64,000 nt of DNA, taken from JANQRZ01 sp965214485 (GTDB taxonomy: Bacteria > Bacteroidota > Rhodothermia > Rhodothermales > JANQRZ01). Shown here piece by piece: positions 34,182-42,757 of this stretch. Numbering within the stretch: position 1 is the stretch's first letter; the number at the start of each line of letters is the position of its first letter. The notes under the pieces were generated by a model. It was given only the letters and a program-made list of their open reading frames with translations. It ran no database searches and had not been told where the DNA came from. Made by a program: the position numbers and the translations under genes. Location of the stretch: contig CBDCBW010000015.1 in assembly GCA_965214485.1 (NCBI GenBank), positions 124,001 through 188,000 on the forward strand. Reading direction: 5' to 3'.

Positions 34182-34478
34182 CTACTCGAACTCACTGCGT
34201 ATATCGCGGGAGCCGTGCAGGAGCCGTATCACTTCGATGCCATCTTCATGTGGTTCGTAGAAGATGACGTAGCGGCCCGCGGGGAAACTTCGGAGCGTGG
34301 CCCTCTCGTCGAGGTCTGATCGCACTCTGCCGGCCAAAGGATGGGCTGCGAGAAACTGATACTTGGCATCGATCTCCCCCATCACCTTGTCGACGGCTTC
34401 GGGCGCGTTGGGGATGAGGTAGACCTCGACCTCGATTCGGTCCTCCCTCGCTGCCTGTCGTTCGACTACGCTCGGCAT
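34182..34478 (-). CDS. ParE/RelE-family toxin
   Basis: 98 residues. The RelE/ParE fold is indicated by YLIPNAPEAVDKVMGEIDAKYQFLAAHPLAG split over helix 1-2, then ERATLRSFPAGRYVIFYEPH and GIEVIRLLHGSRDIRSEFE, with the conserved 'R..P.g.y.vfY' and 'i.vlrvlHgsRdi' strands. ParE members inhibit DNA gyrase and RelE members cut mRNA. ParE is favoured because of the ParD-like partner. Its ATG follows the antitoxin stop by one base (TGAgATG), so the two are translationally coupled. Confidence 0.85.
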   Translation of the reverse strand: MPSVVERQAAREDRIEVEVYLIPNAPEAVDKVMGEIDAKYQFLAAHPLAGRVRSDLDERATLRSFPAGRYVIFYEPHEDGIEVIRLLHGSRDIRSEFE

Positions 34479-34479
34479 C

Positions 34480-34761
34480 TCAGGGTGCCGGCTTGCTTCC
34501 CGATGCTGTGATTGCCTCCGCTCTCTTGCGCGCTTCCTCGCGCGCGCCCTCAAAATCGTAGGGTACGGTTGGGCTCTCCTTGCCTTCGCGGATCAGGTCA
34601 CGAAGCTCCGCGAGCTTGAGCCTCCGAAGCTGCTCGCGTTCCTCCATGAGCCGCAGGCTGTCCCGCACGACCTCGCTCGCTGAGGCGTACCGGCCTTGAT
34701 CGACGAGGCTACGCACGAGATTGCTTAGCTCGTCGGTCAGAGATACGTTGAGTTGCTGCAT
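34480..34761 (-). CDS. ParD-type (CC2985-like) antitoxin
   Basis: 93 residues from the ATG at 34761. A GTG three codons upstream is the alternative. The N-terminal ribbon-helix-helix is MQQLNVSLTDELSNLVRSLV, then GRYASASEVVRDSLRLMEER, the typical ParD DNA-binding dimer. The C-terminal tail is charged and would wrap the toxin. It is expected to repress its own promoter in the low-GC stretch at 34770-34830. Confidence 0.85.
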   Translation of the reverse strand: MQQLNVSLTDELSNLVRSLVDQGRYASASEVVRDSLRLMEEREQLRRLKLAELRDLIREGKESPTVPYDFEGAREEARKRAEAITASGSKPAP

Positions 34762-34827
34762 GGCTTCCACGGCTGGTGCCGATTGCTGTCAATAAATGGC
34801 AATCATTGATTCTGGTTCCGTTCTATT

Positions 34828-34884
34828 CCGTAAAGTCCAGCGTGGTGCCGTCCGGCCCCTGGATGAGTTTGAGCGTGCGGGGTT
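34828..34884. repeat. Degenerate copy of the 3' end of the coiled-coil gene (copy D)
   Basis: About 57-59 bp match 40681-40739, the 3' end of the gene at 40676-41116, with about six differences. The copy contains the sense of the last residues (LIQGPDGTTLDF) but the rest of that gene is absent. It abuts the stop codon of the BNR protein gene. Confidence 0.8.
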
Positions 34885-36306
34885 TCATCGGACCACCGTC
34901 AGGTGCCGCGAGGCCGCGAACCCATCGCTCGTGGCGCGCACCACGTACACTCCGGACGGCAGACCTGCCGTGTCGAGCGCTAGGGCGTGACGTCCGGCAG
35001 CCAGTTGCTCATCGGCGAGTTCCACCACGCGCCGACCGAGCACGTCGTAGACCGAGACCCGGACTTCGGCCGGGGCATCAAGCACGAGCGGGAGCACCAC
35101 CGTCCCGTCCGACGGATTCGGGTAGGGTACCCCTAGCTCAACGTCCTGCTTTCCCAGCGCCGGCCCGTCCTCGGCGCTCACGGCGAACACTGGCTCGGCC
35201 GTCCGAAACACCCCGCCCGTCAGGCCCGCACCGCCCGTGCCCTGGTCCATCCCGATCCACAGCCGCCCCTCCGGACCCACTACCAGGTCCTCCATCTCGA
35301 CCGGATTGCCCACTACCGCCTCGGCCTCGATCCGTCCCGTCCCGGCCCACGTCCGCCCCCGGTCGGCCGAGCGGTAGGCCTGCAGGTCGTCGCGCTCGTC
35401 GAGGTTGATGGCGAAGAGCAGCGAGTCGCCGGCAGCCACGAGCAGCGCGCCCACGTCCTCCGTTCCTGGGAGTTGGCCCACGCGCTGCCAAGTGATGCCG
35501 TCGGCGCTCTCCCAGACCGCGCCGAGGTCGGGGCGCACGAAGTCGTTGACGAGCGCGTAGAGCGTCCCGCGCCCAGGGGCCGAGCCGCCCCACGGGGCGC
35601 GCACGACCGAGGAGGCGCGGAAGGCGAACGTTCCGAGGAGGTTCGTCGCCCGCCACGAGTGCCCGTCGTCCTCGGAGTAGGCCAGCCCGCCGTTGCCGCC
35701 GGCCACCACCACCCCGCCCGCCTGCGCCGCCGAGGGCGGCAGCGCCGCGAACGTGATCGGCAGGAAGCGCGTGCCGAGACTCGGGGCCATGTCGATGGCC
35801 GCCCACGTCACCCCATCGTCGGCCGAGCGCGCGACGGTGTCCTCGGGGTCGCCGTCGAGGCCGGTGACGAGGGCACCGGCCGGGGTGTAGACCGGGGCGA
35901 CGTAGCCGCCGTCGAGGACGTAGGCCCAGGTCTGCCCCCCGTCGGTCGAGCGCTGAAGGCTGCCGCCGCTGCCAGCCAGCAGCGTGCCCTCGCGCGAGAC
36001 GAAGATGCTCCTGCTGGCGCGGAGAGTGGGGTAGTCGGCGAGAAGCGTCCAGTCGGTCTCGCCGGAGCGGATCACGAAGAGGCCGTCGTCGCCGTTGGCG
36101 TAGACCGCCGGGGCGAGGCCGTCGCCCAACCCTGCGGCGAAGAGGCCCCGTGCCTCCAGTAGCTGCCCGACAAGCTCCCAGGCGAGCGAGTCCGGCGCGG
36201 CGGAAGCCACCGCCGACTGCGCGCGCACGGGTGGAGGCAGCACTAGCGCAACCGCCACCAGCAGAGCCACCACCCAATGCAGCCGCTTTGTCGGACTACC
36301 ATTCAT
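34885..36306 (-). CDS. Secreted BNR/YVTN-repeat protein with type IX sorting domain
   Basis: 473 residues. After the signal (MNGSPTKRLHWVVALLVAVA) lies a beta-propeller made of BNR/sialidase-type repeats carrying Asp-box-like motifs (STDGGQTWAYV, SADDGVTWAAI, SEDDGHSWRAT, SADRGRTWAGT). The last 80 residues form a type IX secretion C-terminal domain (PYPNPSDGTVVLPLVL ... VYDVLGRRVVEL ... GVYVVRAT). It is a surface or secreted protein of unknown ligand. Its ATG overlaps the stop of the subtilase reading frame (ATGA), so the two were one operon. Confidence 0.85.
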   Translation of the reverse strand: MNGSPTKRLHWVVALLVAVALVLPPPVRAQSAVASAAPDSLAWELVGQLLEARGLFAAGLGDGLAPAVYANGDDGLFVIRSGETDWTLLADYPTLRASRSIFVSREGTLLAGSGGSLQRSTDGGQTWAYVLDGGYVAPVYTPAGALVTGLDGDPEDTVARSADDGVTWAAIDMAPSLGTRFLPITFAALPPSAAQAGGVVVAGGNGGLAYSEDDGHSWRATNLLGTFAFRASSVVRAPWGGSAPGRGTLYALVNDFVRPDLGAVWESADGITWQRVGQLPGTEDVGALLVAAGDSLLFAINLDERDDLQAYRSADRGRTWAGTGRIEAEAVVGNPVEMEDLVVGPEGRLWIGMDQGTGGAGLTGGVFRTAEPVFAVSAEDGPALGKQDVELGVPYPNPSDGTVVLPLVLDAPAEVRVSVYDVLGRRVVELADEQLAAGRHALALDTAGLPSGVYVVRATSDGFAASRHLTVVR

Positions 36307-38854
36307 CGGACTACCGTCAGGCGCTGCGTCAGGGCGCGGCCCGTGCTGACGCTCGCCCGCACAACGTAGACCCCCGCCGGGAGCACCGCCGCGTCGAGGA
36401 TGAGCGCGTGGTGCCCCGCGGTCACAGGTCCGTCGTGGAGGAGTGCCACGCGGCGCCCGAGCACGTCGAAGACCGCCACGCGCGCCTCGGCCGCCTCGCC
36501 CAGCACCAGCGGCACCGTCACACGCCCCGACGACGGGTTCGGGTACGCCGGGTACAACGCTGTCTCGGCTCGCGCCGATCCCGCACGGTGCCACGGGCTG
36601 CTCGTGCCGTCAGCAACCGCACCGCGCCCGCCGCCGTCGCCCGTGCCCAGCCGGACGGCGTGCTCGCGCTGCATCATCGCCGTCGCCTCGTGCTCGGGCC
36701 ACGCCGCCACAGCCGCATCAAGGGCCGCCGCCGCTGCCTCTACGTCTCCGGCCTCTAGGGTCTGGCGGTGGAGCGCTGCCCACCCGAACAGGGCGTGCTC
36801 CGTCCCGGCGTACTCCGCCGTCAGCGCCGACGCCGATGCGCCTGCACCCTCGGTGTTACCTTCGGCGCGCTGAACCTCCACGAGCGCCGAGAGCGCCCAC
36901 GGCCGCTCGCTCTCGCCCTGGCTCCGCTCGTGCAGAAACGCCGCCAAGCCTTCCGAGGGGCCGCGCCGTGCCAGCCGCGTGAGCGCCGCGTAGGCGCGCA
37001 CTGCCTCTTCCGGCGTCGCTGCCGTCTCTACCGCGCTCGCGAGGAGACCGAAGGCGGCCTCGGTCTGCCCGGTATCGGCTAGGTGGAGTGCCTCCCACAC
37101 CAGCACCGGCACCTGTTCGGGGCCTTCCAGCTCGATGAGCGACGGGCCCCTAGCGAGGGACGAGGTCCCAGCGGAGAACGAGCCCCGGCTGCTCTGAGTG
37201 AGATTACAGATGCCCCCGGGAACGGTGAGGAACGGCTGGTAGGTGTAGCTGCTCGACGCGTCGGTGTCTACGAAGGCGAGGTTCGGCCCCGAGGCGCTGC
37301 CCCAGTAGTTGCACCGCGCCCGCACGTCGGAGTCGGTGCGGGCCTTGGCGTGCAGCTCGCTCCCGGTGCGGAGAAAGTTGTTCTGCTCGAAGCGCCCGTT
37401 CTGCCCCGCCGCGATGTCAGCGTAGTAGGTAGCCAGGAGCGTGCCGACCGCGTTGTCGGCGAGGTCGTTGTTCTGGGATGGGGCGGGGTAGGGGCCGGAG
37501 TAGAAGCCGAAGGAGACACCGCCGTAGTAGACGGCCTCCGCGCCGTACTCCGCATTGTCCTCGACAGCACTGTCGTAAAGGAAAATGTCGGCCAGCGTCG
37601 CCTTCACCCCGCCGCCCATGTTATTCCTGACGAAGCTGTTCTCGATGAACACGCGGGCGTTGCTCGTGGCGTAGACCCCGTCGCCTTCGTGGTCGAACAC
37701 CTCGCTCTCGTTGATTATCCAGACGAGCGATTTCCCTCCCGAGGCGAAGATGCCGCTGGCGGTCAACCCGAGCGGACTGCCAACGACGCGGGAGTTGTCG
37801 AGGGTGAAGTCGCCGTAGGCCCGGACCGCCGCGCCGCCGTAGCTCTGCACGTCCTCGACTAGGGAGCCGGCGCGCAGCGCCGCCGTGCCGCTAGCCGCCA
37901 CCTCCAGCCCTTTCCACCCTTGGGCGGGATCGGTAGCGCTAAACGTTGTGCCGTCAGTGTTCAGGGTGCCCTCGACGACGAGCCGCGCGTCTGGCACGAA
38001 CGAGACCGTGACATCTTCGACGTCCCACGTCTCGCCCGCCGGGATCACGAGGTCGGCTCGCGGTCGTCCACCGTGGGTTTCGAGCGCGCGTTTAAGTGCC
38101 TCGAAGGCGTTCGCACGGCCATAGCCGGTGTACCGGTTCCAGCTAACCGTTTCGCCCGTCGTGGGGTCTGTGGTAAAGAAGGTATCGGGGTGATCTACTT
38201 GATCGACTTTCTCTGCGGAGCGGGTAATGATCCGATAGACCTCGCCTACGGTAAGGGTCGGATTGACGGCGAACAACAGCGCGGCTTCTGCGGCTACGAG
38301 CGGGGCAGCCTAAGAGGTCCCGTCCGCCACAGCCGTCGCAGGGGTAAACGGCACCCTCTCCCCGTTCCCGGTTGAGAACAGGAGGGTAATGTCTTTCCCG
38401 GGCGCTGCCACATCGATGAACGCATCGTCGGGGTTCTTGATGGGGTTGGCCCCGGGGCTGTAGACGTAGCCGTCCACGAACTCATCGTTTTGGTCGGTTG
38501 CGCTCACGGCGATGACCTGGGCACCTAGCCCAAGTGCCGGGAAGTTGAACGCCGCCGGATAGTAAACCCGTGCGCAGTTGCCTCCTACGCACTCTCTGGA
38601 GTTTCCCGTAGAGGCGACAACGACGATCCCCATGGTAATGAGGTCTCTGACCGCGTTCTCATCGCTCGTTTCGGAGTAGCCAGGCTTTTCGTAGACCCAA
38701 CTGGCGTTGACGACGTCATTGTTGAAGGCCGGGCTCCCAGGGTCGTCCACAGCGTTTACGATGCGCGGGAGCGCGTCGTTTATACCGAAGCTGTAGAGAT
38801 TGACATTCCACCCGAGGCTCGCCACGTATTGCCCGTTGTCCGTCTCGGCTCTTA

Positions 38855-39708
38855 GAGGCTGACTATGAACGTGGGGCCAAGCGGTTGAGCAGGAGCCGCG
38901 TCAGCGCGAGGTAGATGAACGCCTCGACCGTCCGCGCGAGACGCTCGAAGTCGAGCACCAGCCGGCGGTACCGCTTCAGCCAGGCGAACGTCCGCTCGAC
39001 GACCCACCGGCGCGGGATCGGCGCGAACGGCCCCTTCTGCTGGCTCACGACTTCGAAGTCGATCTCCTTCTCGGCGGCGTGGTCGGCGAGCGGGCCGCTC
39101 ACATAGGCCCCGTCGGCCCACAGCTTCTTCAGCCGCGGGCTCCGCTCGGCCGCCGCGTCGATGAGGTCGTAGGCCGCTGCCTTGTCGTTGGCTGAGGCGA
39201 CGGTGACCCTGACCGAGATCGGGAGCCCCTCGGTGTCGACGCACAGGTGCTGCTTGCGACCGACGACTTTCTTGTTCGGGTCCTTCCCCCGCTCGGCGGC
39301 CTCGGGCGCAGCCTGGACGCTCCGGCTGTCGACGGACCCGGCCGACGGGTCCTCGTCGCGCCCGTTCTCCCGACGCCACCGGCGGTGGAGCGCCTCGTAG
39401 ACCGAGGCGAGGGTGCCGTCGTCGCGCCACCGCTCGAAATAGGCGTAGACCGTCTTGTGGTTGGGGAAGTCGCGCGGGAGGTCGCGCCATGTGCAGGCGT
39501 TCTTGGCTTGGTAGAAGATGGCGTCAAGGACGCGGCGGCGGTCGACGGTCGGTCGGCGACCGCGCGGGCGGGGCGGGGGCAGCAGCGGGGCGACGATGGC
39601 CCACTGGGCGTCGGTGAGGTCTGTCGAGTACGGCCTGTGTGCCATGCGTGCGATCGGTCGAGGGGGACGGGCTCAACGTCCCATCACACTCCATTCGTAG
39701 TCAGCCTC
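38855..39708 (-). mobile_element. IS5-family insertion sequence, copy 2 (854 bp), inverted
   Basis: Same length and ends as the element at 32711-33564, opposite orientation. Flanked by TTA at 38852-38854 and 39709-39711 (TAA on the element's coding strand). It interrupts the subtilase gene within its S8 domain, between the His and Ser motifs. Because each copy has its own complete duplication, the two inserted independently. Confidence 0.95.
38863..39645 (-). CDS. IS5-family transposase (copy 2)
   Basis: 260 residues, identical to the transposase at 32774-33556, with intact DDE residues (VDSRSV, WADGAYV, VVERTF). The identity of the two copies shows that the element moved recently. Transcription from this copy runs in the same direction as the interrupted protease. 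Confidence 0.95.
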   Translation of the reverse strand: MAHRPYSTDLTDAQWAIVAPLLPPPRPRGRRPTVDRRRVLDAIFYQAKNACTWRDLPRDFPNHKTVYAYFERWRDDGTLASVYEALHRRWRRENGRDEDPSAGSVDSRSVQAAPEAAERGKDPNKKVVGRKQHLCVDTEGLPISVRVTVASANDKAAAYDLIDAAAERSPRLKKLWADGAYVSGPLADHAAEKEIDFEVVSQQKGPFAPIPRRWVVERTFAWLKRYRRLVLDFERLARTVEAFIYLALTRLLLNRLAPRS

Positions 39709-40627
39709 TTACTACTCCTGCTGCGGCATAACCATGCTGGAGCACAGGGTCGTACGGAGGGCCATTGTAGTCGAAGCATTCTACGATCTCCAGATTGGCC
39801 TGAAGGTCAGGGTGCAACTCCGCGTCCGCTAGGTCACACCAGAAGACGTCGGAGATGGCAACGCCTACGGGGTCTGTAGGGTTAAGCCCCCGCGTGATGT
39901 CCCAGGCACGGCTAGCCTCTACCTTACCGAGACTGTACTGATTGCCGTTGTCGTACTCCGGATCGTCCGGCACGCCCAGGGGGGGCATCGAGCCTGTGAG
40001 CACCCGGACGACCGGCTCCTCCGCATACCTTACCGCAGCGAGCGCTTCGAAGTCAGCTACCACGTCGGTGACCGGAGCGGGATTGGCAAACCGAATGTAG
40101 AAGAGTTGCGAATAATCCGAGATGCTCACCGTGGCCCCGGTGCGAATGTTCGTGCGGAGCGTATCCCCCCACGCCGCGTTCGGCACCACCTTCTCAAGCG
40201 AGACCGTGCCGCAGTCATCTTCGAGATCGTCGAAGATTGCGGCGACCGCCGGGAACCCCGGTGCCACGTCGTCGGGGTTAGCCGTCCGTTGTCCCTGAGG
40301 CAGACTAAAGACCTAATCGCCGAAGTGCACCGTGATCTGCTCGGCGTAGCGGTTGCCGAACGCGTCCTCGAAGATGGGGACGGCGCTGAAGCCGTTCTGA
40401 GGCATGGTGATCGGCGTGAGCGTCTGTGCTTGCGCGTGGTTCGCCCCAACGAGGAGAGTAGTTAAAGTGAAGAGAGAGAGCTGAAGAGAGAGAGCTAAGG
40501 TTTGAGCACGCATGGGTTCTACCGGTCGGTGGTGGTTGGTAGCAAAGACGCCACACAACAGAGTACTACATTCACAGCAGGTTTGCAAATTCCTCATAAA
40601 GTAATAATCCACCGTTCGCCCATCGGG

Positions 40628-40673
40628 CCGCGTCGCCGCCCGCGCCGGTCGCCTCCTCTCGCCGATTCTCTAA
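40628..40673. repeat. Degenerate copy of the cls 3' end (copy C) at the original junction
   Basis: 46 bp starting ccgcgtcgccgcccgcgccg match the last 46 bp of cls (32665-32710) with six differences and read RVAARAGRLLSPIL and a stop. The TAA lies two bases from the stop of the convergent coiled-coil gene at 40676. This looks like the ancestral junction between cls and that gene. Confidence 0.8.
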
Positions 40674-40675
40674 GG

Positions 40676-41116
40676 TCACTCGGTAAAGTCCAGCGTGGTG
40701 CCGTCAGGTCCCTGGATGAGCTTGAGCGTGCGGAGCTTCTGCATCAGCGTGAGGGCGAGTTCGAGCTTGCGTTCGAGGTTCTCGAGCTCTTGCCGCTCGG
40801 CGGAGGCGCGCTGCTCGCGGGCGTGGGCGAGGCGCTCCTCGGCCTCGGCGTAGAGCCGGGTGATCTCGGCGAGCTTCTGCTGGTTTTCGATGGACGGGGC
40901 CTTGAGCCTGGCCTCGACGTAGCCCTGCGCCGCGCCGAGGAGCTCGCCCATGATCGCGCGCGAGGAAGGGTCCACCTGCGCGTGCGTTAGCCGCTCGACG
41001 ACGTCGACGAGCGTTTGCTCGAGCTGCCCGAAGAGCGCGTCGAACAGCGCCGGGTTGCGCCCGGCGAGGTCGATCTGCAGCGGCTCGCGCCCCGATGCGC
41101 CGAGTGGGTCAGTCAT
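40676..41116 (-). CDS. Coiled-coil protein of unknown function
   Basis: 146 residues, soluble, mostly helical. A long heptad-rich stretch lies at about 75-135 (IENQQKLAEITRLYAEAEER and QELENLERKLELALTLMQKL). The N terminus is Leu/Asp-rich (FDALFGQLEQTLVDVVERL). No family is recognised. The first 8 bp overlap the end of the Clp_N gene, so the two are translationally coupled and the products may interact. The 3' end of this gene is the source of the remnant at 34828. Confidence 0.65.
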   Translation of the reverse strand: MTDPLGASGREPLQIDLAGRNPALFDALFGQLEQTLVDVVERLTHAQVDPSSRAIMGELLGAAQGYVEARLKAPSIENQQKLAEITRLYAEAEERLAHAREQRASAERQELENLERKLELALTLMQKLRTLKLIQGPDGTTLDFTE

Positions 41117-41780
41117 TGCGGTCCTCCGCCCAAGCCGGGATGCCGCTGTCGAGGATTACCAAGCCGTCGCCGCCGAGGGCGCGGTAGAGCTCCGAGAGGA
41201 GGGCGAGCACCTCGGCCACGTCCTCCTCCGCCGCGGCCTCGTCGAAGACGATCGACAGCCTGTGCCCGGCGGACGCGGCCCGGTCGAGGAGGTAGGGCGG
41301 CTCCGGCTCGCGCACGGTCGGCGGCTCCGTTGGCTCGGTGCCGTGGAGACGCAGCACCTCGGCCCGCACCGCCTCCGCCGTCACCCCACAGCCGTCGCGG
41401 AGGACGCGGGCGGCGGCTCCCCGTTCGTCTCCGAGCACACCGAGGAGCATCCACTCGGCCCCGACGGGGTCTAGGCCCTGCTCCCCCGCTTCGTGCTCGG
41501 CGAGCGCGAGGGCGTCCTCTGCTTCAGCGGTGAGCACGAGGTCGATCTGTCCAGGGTCGGAGGGCGCGACGGCCGACTGCGGAAGTGCGGCTTCGATGTC
41601 GTGCCGGAGCCGCTGCGTGTTGACGCCGAGGCCGCGCAGGAGGCGGACGGGCGGACCGCCCTCGCGCAGCAGCCCGAGCAGCAGGTGCTCCGTCCCGACG
41701 GCATCGTGGCCGAGGCGGGCGGCTTCGGCGCGGCTGTGCTGAAGCGCCGCACGGGCGCGCTCCGAGAAGGGCGAGGGCAT
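41109..41780 (-). CDS. Stand-alone Clp N-terminal domain protein
   Basis: 223 residues. Two Clp_N repeats lie at about 5-70 (SRAEAARLGHDAVGTEHLLL) and 80-145 (DALALAEHEAGEQGLDPVGA). These normally recruit substrates or adaptors to ClpC/ClpA, but no AAA+ domain follows. The C-terminal 60 residues (HRLSIVFDEAAAEEDVAEVL and GGDGLVILDSGIPAW) are an extra domain of unknown type. An adaptor or decoy for ClpC is plausible. It overlaps the coiled-coil gene downstream. Confidence 0.8.
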   Translation of the reverse strand: MPSPFSERARAALQHSRAEAARLGHDAVGTEHLLLGLLREGGPPVRLLRGLGVNTQRLRHDIEAALPQSAVAPSDPGQIDLVLTAEAEDALALAEHEAGEQGLDPVGAEWMLLGVLGDERGAAARVLRDGCGVTAEAVRAEVLRLHGTEPTEPPTVREPEPPYLLDRAASAGHRLSIVFDEAAAEEDVAEVLALLSELYRALGGDGLVILDSGIPAWAEDRND

Positions 41781-41850
41781 CGTGGTGGGGGTGGGCTGCC
41801 GGCAGGCTACGGCCCCCGCCTGTCACCCCTCTGTCAGCGGCCTCGCGCGG

Positions 41851-41880
41851 CTCCTCAGAGAAGCTCTCCTCAGAGAAGCT
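41851..41880. repeat. Perfect 15-bp tandem duplication
   Basis: ctcctcagagaagct occurs twice in direct succession. The second copy holds the last codons and stop of the small zinc-ribbon membrane gene. It looks like a recent slippage duplication just after the stop. Confidence 0.8.
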
Positions 41881-42043
41881 GCATCGCCACCCACAGGACG
41901 GGCAGGATGAGGAGCGCCGCCATCAGCCACGCCATCGGCGAGACGCCCGTCCTGGGCTCGGGGAACTCGTAGCCGCACACCGGGCAGACCTCGGCCTCGG
42001 CCTCCACCGACATCGCGCACGACGGGCACTCGCGCTCAGCCAC
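41870..42043 (-). CDS. Small zinc-ribbon membrane protein
   Basis: 57 residues from a GTG start. Two Cys pairs, CPSC at residues 6-9 and CPVCGYEFPEP from residue 20, form a zinc ribbon. A single membrane helix follows (MAWLMAALLILPVLWVAMQL). Proteins of this architecture are common but unassigned. The start overlaps the stop of the upstream lipoprotein gene by 8 bp (GTGGCTGA), which supports translation in an operon. Confidence 0.7.
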   Translation of the reverse strand: MAERECPSCAMSVEAEAEVCPVCGYEFPEPRTGVSPMAWLMAALLILPVLWVAMQLL

Positions 42044-42341
42044 CGAGCGCCTCGACCTCGATCACGTTCACGAGCAGCCCCCACATGTGGTAGCTGTAGC
42101 GGGTGTCCGCCTCCCGGAGGCGGTAGCGCACCCGCTGCCCGTCCACCTGGTGCGCGGCGGGGAGATCGACCGGATCGTAGCCGGTCCCGTCGTCCGCGAT
42201 GATCCCGTAGAAGCCGCCTTCGAGCTCGATGAACGCGACGGTGCCGGTGCCCTCGATCACGTCGCCCTCGGAGCCGAGGCCGACGAGGCCGCAGCCTGTG
42301 AGGAGCAAGCTCAGGCCGAGGCTGCAGATCAGGGTACGCAT
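42036..42341 (-). CDS. Small lipoprotein A of a tandem pair
   Basis: 101 residues: signal MRTLICSLGLSLLL, lipobox LTGC. The mature part (TGTVAFIELEGGFYGIIADD, then VRYRLREADTRYSYHMWG) is a small beta barrel-like domain. It is paralogous to the protein encoded just upstream at 42420-42716, with the shared 'GGF(Y/W)GII' and 'L-P' pattern. Its stop overlaps the next gene. Confidence 0.7.
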   Translation of the reverse strand: MRTLICSLGLSLLLTGCGLVGLGSEGDVIEGTGTVAFIELEGGFYGIIADDGTGYDPVDLPAAHQVDGQRVRYRLREADTRYSYHMWGLLVNVIEVEALGG

Positions 42342-42419
42342 GGCGTCAAGGGATGGAGGGTAGGCGAGGACGCTAGGGAAAGGGGGCCGCCTGCGAAAGG
42401 CAAATCGTCGTCTCCGCGC

Positions 42420-42716
42420 TCAGTCGTCTTTCCCGTCGAGGCTCACTTCGACCTCGTTCAGCTCGACCGGGATGCCCCACTCGCCCTCGCTTCGGTCCTC
42501 GCTCAGCACGTAGCCCTCGAACTCGACCACGGCCCCTTCGTGCCAGAACAGCTCCGGCAGATTCGTCGGGCGGAAGCGGGTGCTGTCCTCGCTGCTGATG
42601 ATCCCCCAGAAGCCGCCGTCTTCCTCGACGTAGACGATCGTGCCGACGTGCTCGATCTCGCCGAGCTCGCAGCCGGCGGTGGAGAGCAAGAGCAGGGCGA
42701 GCGGGGCGCGTCTCAT
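42420..42716 (-). CDS. Small lipoprotein B of a tandem pair
   Basis: 98 residues: signal MRRAPLALLLLS, lipobox TAGC. The mature part (VGTIVYVEEDGGFWGIISSE, then VVEFEGYVLSEDRSEGEWGI) aligns with lipoprotein A, so the pair arose by tandem duplication. It is the first gene of a minus-strand run that continues into the zinc-ribbon, Clp_N and coiled-coil genes. Confidence 0.7.
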   Translation of the reverse strand: MRRAPLALLLLSTAGCELGEIEHVGTIVYVEEDGGFWGIISSEDSTRFRPTNLPELFWHEGAVVEFEGYVLSEDRSEGEWGIPVELNEVEVSLDGKDD

Positions 42717-42739
42717 CGGGCGGGGCGTTGGGTGAGCAC

Positions 42740-42747
42740 GGAAGATA
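42740..42747 (-). promoter_or_regulatory. Possible -7 box upstream of lipoprotein B
   Basis: Minus-strand TATCTTCC lies 24-31 bases before the ATG of the lipoprotein B gene and matches the boxes upstream of hisC and rimB. Confidence 0.3.
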
Positions 42748-42757
42748 GCTCAGCTTC

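Larger units (their letters stand above)
36303..40513 (-). pseudogene. Subtilisin-like protease with beta-helix and type IX sorting domain, broken by two TAG codons and an IS
   Basis: Removing the IS (854 bp) and one target duplication leaves 1118 codons in one frame with no frameshift. The product would have a signal peptide (MRAQTLALSLQLSLFTL), an S8 peptidase domain with Asp222 (VAISDVFW), His260 (QHGYAAAGVV) and Ser448 (VADGTS), a right-handed beta-helix region (about 500-760), a helical repeat region, and a type IX C-terminal domain (VFDVLGRRVALL). Codon 67 and codon 449 are both TAG. The second falls exactly between GTS and AAP of the catalytic motif. The IS entered after GVV at codon 268-269. 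Either a recent pseudogene or, much less likely, read-through. Confidence 0.85.

Noticed and set aside
32708..39711. Composite transposon made of the two IS5-family copies
   Set aside because: Each copy has its own complete TAA duplication, which a composite transposon would lack at its inner ends.
36303..40513. Genetic-code change with TAG as a sense codon
   Set aside because: Other genes in the window, such as the DUF151 and ECF sigma genes, end in TAG, and no suppressor tRNA was seen.
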